Shown in pieces: positions 62,101-64,000 of a DNA stretch of 64,000 bases. The stretch covers positions 22,164,632 to 22,228,631 of the forward strand of contig NC_041021.1 of the NCBI RefSeq assembly GCF_004193775.1, given 5' to 3'. The notes below the pieces were generated by a model that saw nothing but the letters and a program-made list of their open reading frames with translations, had not been told where the DNA came from and made no database searches. Each line of letters opens with the position of its first letter. The first letter of the stretch is position 1. Made by a program: the position numbers and the translations under genes. This DNA is from Glycine soja (Eukaryota > Streptophyta > Magnoliopsida > Fabales > Fabaceae).

Positions 62101-62287
62101 GATGGAGAGAAGGCAAACAATTCGAGGCAGAGGAAGACCCAAAAAGACTATAAGAGAGGTTATAAAAAAGGATCTCGAACTTAATGATTTGGATAGAAGT
62201 ATGGTACTTGATAGAACATTATGGCGGAAGTTGATCCATGTAGCCGACCCCACCTAGTGGGATAAGGCGTTGTTGTTGTTGTTGTTG
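59104..62287 (+). mobile_element. Full-length RTE-clade LINE
   Basis: A 3184-bp element flanked by a perfect 15-bp duplication, TAGTGTCATAAGGAG (59089-59103 and 62288-62302). It has a short 5' UTR, one uninterrupted ORF and a tail of GTT repeats (62267-62287) instead of poly-A, as in plant RTE elements. No damage was found and the target duplication is identical, so it is probably recent and possibly competent. Confidence 0.93.
59225..62257 (+). CDS. RTE LINE endonuclease-reverse transcriptase polyprotein
   Basis: About 1010 residues from ATG 59225 (MDQLRNNVNARSLPG); the frame is open further upstream but without an in-frame ATG, and the ATG at 59219 is out of frame with an early stop. The N-terminal endonuclease (about residues 60-310) has RIRFGTWNIGTLTGK, LQETKW (Glu), VISGYAPQAG, FLGGDLNGHVG (Asp, Asn), QIDFFLI and TTQHRVLVMDV (His). 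A linker follows. The RT (about 530-860) has GKAVGPDNIPIEVW, LVPIYKNKGDIQNCANYRGI, IFIDLEKAYDRVPREI (motif A), GLHQGSTLSPYLFTLI (motif B), MLFADDIVLLGES (motif C) and FKYLGSVIQDDGEI. The C-terminal part has ILYGTECWAVKSQHE and MENRLRWFGHVERRP, usual in this clade. The endonuclease nicks target DNA and the RT copies the RNA there. All catalytic residues I can identify are present. Confidence 0.93.
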   Translation: MDQLRNNVNARSLPGSNALYGSSTVSKEQGPLHRRPDVVKSKQGFPHFRERVWVKKLVHDRRIRFGTWNIGTLTGKSMEIVDVMVRRKINFMCLQETKWTGEKAKELDNSGFKLWYTGKIRSRNGVGIIVDKEWKKDVVDVRRVGDRIITLKLVVGQDTFNVISGYAPQAGLAEHFKVKFWEDLEGVLQDIPQGEKVFLGGDLNGHVGSVARGFEGVHGGFGLGEMNGEGKSILEFSEALDLSIANTWFKKREEHLITYKSGGTCSQIDFFLIRKSDRKYCLNCKVIPGESLTTQHRVLVMDVRIRDRAKRRSPMVAPRIKWWHLKGEKQGIFQQKIWEGWCGQSQGSANDLWNKMSQEIIKVAKETLGESRGFGPRGKESWWWNESVQSKVRVKKECFKEWSRCRNSETWDKYKIARNETKKAVSEARAQAFDGLYQALGTRDGERSIYRLAKGRERKTRDLDQVKCVKDEEGKVLVHEKDIKERWKAYFHNLFNDGYGYDSSSLDTREEDQNYKYYSRIQKQEVKEALKIMSNGKAVGPDNIPIEVWKTLGDRGLEWLTKLFNKIMRSKRMPEEWRRSTLVPIYKNKGDIQNCANYRGIKLMSHTMKLWERVIERRLRKETQVTENQFGFMPGRSTMEAIYLLRRVMEQYRMDQQDLHLIFIDLEKAYDRVPREILWKALEKKGVRVAYIRAIQDMYDRVLTSVRTQGGESDDFPITIGLHQGSTLSPYLFTLILDVLTEQIQEIAPRCMLFADDIVLLGESREELNERLETWRRALETHGFRLSRRKSEYMECKFNKRRRVSNSEVKIGDHIIPQVTRFKYLGSVIQDDGEIEGDVNHRIQAGWMKWRKASEVLCDAKVPIKLKGKFYRTAVRPAILYGTECWAVKSQHENKVGVAEMRMLRWMCGKTRQDRIRNEAIRERVGVAPIVEKMMENRLRWFGHVERRPVDSVVRRVDQMERRQTIRGRGRPKKTIREVIKKDLELNDLDRSMVLDRTLWRKLIHVADPT

Positions 62288-62302
62288 TAGTGTCATAAGG
62301 AG

Positions 62303-63027
62303 GAACAAGCTTATTTTACCTTTTACTTTATAGGTTTACTCTTGTCGAGCCTTCACAGGCTTTACCCAATACTTCTCTCTCAAACAAACTCAGCCCACCT
62401 TGTTAGTTTGAGATAAATACATATTACAAGCATAAAAGGTAATGTTTATGATGATTTTACAACCTAACACCTCAAGTTGAGTGGATAATCTTAAAGCTCT
62501 AACCTGGACACACTTCTTTAACATGCAACCTTTTTTTACATTCAACAAGGTCCTAAAGTGGATAGAGGAGTTGATTTATGTTTTTATAGTACGTAGGCCC
62601 GTGCCTCCATGTTTTGCCACTTTATTTTGTTATCATATAAATTTCCTAAAAGTCAAACTAGTTGTAATATCATAGGGTGCATTTGGAACAACTTTATGAT
62701 GTAATCATCAGTCTTCTTTTAACTTGTACAATTGTCACAGCAATCCCAACCTTTCTAAACATCCTTTTTGAACATGCATTTTAATGAACTCTTCCCAACA
62801 ATTTTTTTATGAAGCCTCGTGTTCAATCGCGTCTAATGATCCGGTTAAAAGGACTCTTTGAAGTAGATGGAAGTAATTTAAATGTTTAATTTTCTTGTAG
62901 GTATACTTGATGATAATACATGAGAAACGTGTATTAGATTTTTTTGATATGCAACTTGCTATAACTTTTCACATTCGATACTATAATTAAATTATTTGTC
63001 CCACCAAAAAGGAAAATTAATTTTCAT

Positions 63028-63079
<52 letters not shown>

Positions 63080-63420
63080 TAAGTGTTGTAGATAATTTTT
63101 TCTTCGAATTTAGCAAGTTGTTTCATGTCATTTGGACATTTATAGCTCAAGATATCTTTAAAACATTGTAGCTATGTTCAGGGCAAAACATTTTCAATAT
63201 GATGTCCAATTTTGTTAATGATACAAGTCACAAGTCATATTAGATCACAACTTATTTGTGAAAGTTTGTAAAGACAAGAAAGAGGTTAAATTGTGTTTTT
63301 AAAATTTTAAAACATTTGGAAGAACAAAGCTTTCCTTCTAATAAAACTTTGTAAATGACAAATAACAAATTTTCAAAAACACTACCAAATGAGGTAAAAT
63401 TGGTATTGCAAAACACAAGT
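62303..63420. other. AT-rich intergenic DNA with (AT)n microsatellite
   Basis: No gene recognised. A pure (AT)n run of about 46 bp lies at 63031-63076. Confidence 0.6.
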
Positions 63421-63647
63421 GTTATGAATGAAGATTGATGTAGTCATAGAGAAACAAATTAGAGAGAGTTGAAATAAAAGAGAAACATGAGTGAGTGCTT
63501 ATTGAATCAATGGACAAAACTTATATATAAGCTATAGCATGCCAATAATCACACACTGAATAACAAAATTAACTAACTAATCCAAAAATTGAATGGCTAC
63601 CAGCTAACCCTCAAAATAACTAATTAATTAATATTGGACCATATACA
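63420..63647 (-). repeat. Possible 3' LTR of a copia element
   Basis: Just past the purine-rich CCAAGGTGAAGATTTT (minus strand) the sequence begins TGTATATGGTCC, a plausible LTR start at 63647. A TATATAAG box lies at about 63521-63530. The far end is a guess; no target duplication was identified. Confidence 0.4.
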
Positions 63648-63689
63648 AAAATCTTCACCTTGGTCCAATACTTAGTTAATGATTGACTA

Positions 63690-64000
63690 TTACTTTAAAC
63701 TGATAACACTTAGCAATTGTAAACAATAATTGAACTTTTTAGAGAGTAAAGCCTTTGTGAGCATGTCTGCAATGTTCTCCCATGTTGTTATCTTCTTAAT
63801 AGCTACAACTCCACCTTTGATCACATCTTTGATGAAGTGATACTTAACACCCACATGCTTTGTTGTGTCTTGATGCACTTGGTTCTTGCTCAAACTTACC
63901 ACACTTTGACTATTACAATGAACTGTTGTGGTTTCCAACTCTTTCACTTGGAGTAGTTTTATGTAACACCCTGAAATATTACTAATTATAAATTGATGTT
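63690..64000 (-). pseudogene. Ty1/copia RNase H C-terminus, partial
   Basis: The minus-strand frame enters from beyond the right edge of the window and ends at 63690. It reads TVHCNSQSVVSLSKNQVHQD, then TKHVGVKYHFIKDVI and ENIADMLTKALLSKKFNYCL. These are the last motifs of copia-type RNase H (pattern CDSQSA, TKHIDVKYHF, ADMLTK), which ends the copia polyprotein. The Asp of the CDSQSA motif is Asn here, so this copy may be inactive. A stop lies upstream in the frame between 63947 and 64000. The rest of the element lies outside the window. Confidence 0.85.

Noticed and set aside
60022..62253. Minus-strand frames within the LINE
   Set aside because: They are antisense to the intact endonuclease-RT ORF.

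Overview
The window looks like repeat-rich legume chromatin, almost certainly soybean (Glycine max or G. soja). The basis is the AT-rich background, Tgm-like CACTA termini with ACATCGG subterminal repeats, an Ogre-type Ty3/gypsy element carrying an upstream ORF1, GTAATCGATTAC-rich LTR sequence and a plant RTE LINE. I see no RNA gene, no CRISPR and no intact host gene. Nearly everything recognisable is a transposable element or a host-gene fragment inside one. Family assignments come from recognising protein motifs, not from a database search.

Layout. (1) 1-1440: LTR-like repeat, minus orientation, cut by the window edge. (2) 2514-45374: one very large nested CACTA (En/Spm, Tgm-like) element with CACTA termini, subterminal ACATCGG repeats at both ends and a matching 3-bp GTT target duplication. 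Its own genes run on the minus strand: a broken TNP2-type transposase (35701-31529) and a broken second gene with a C48/Ulp1 peptidase domain (6313-3355). It also holds plus-strand host-gene fragments: three exons of a katanin p80 WD40 subunit, the end of a pollen-type receptor-like kinase, and a DUF241 tail. (3) Nested in the CACTA: a 19.9-kb Ogre-like retrotransposon (7523-27418, TSD GAGAG) that splits the katanin fragment; two solo LTRs of one gypsy family (30550-31522, TSD ATTAC; 34354-35314, TSD CAAAG), one inside and one at the very end of the transposase gene; a short RTE fragment; and a 1.8-kb unit with LTR-like ends in opposite orientation flanked by TACTT (40872-42687). (4) 45378-48531: AT-rich DNA with a 48-bp tandem repeat that recurs inverted. 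(5) 48532-54033: an internally deleted gypsy element, minus strand, TSD TATAA, whose LTRs are the same family as the two solo LTRs. (6) 54039-59088: AT-rich, nothing recognised. (7) 59104-62287: a full-length RTE-clade LINE with an uninterrupted endonuclease-reverse transcriptase ORF and a perfect 15-bp target duplication. (8) About 63420-64000: the 3' end of a minus-strand Ty1/copia element.

The order of events can be read from the nesting. The CACTA carried the gene fragments, then Ogre, the gypsy copies and other retroelements landed in it. Almost every old coding region is broken, often by TGG-to-stop or CAG-to-TAG changes as expected from decay of methylated DNA. The RTE LINE is the only intact long coding sequence and is likely the youngest recognisable insertion.
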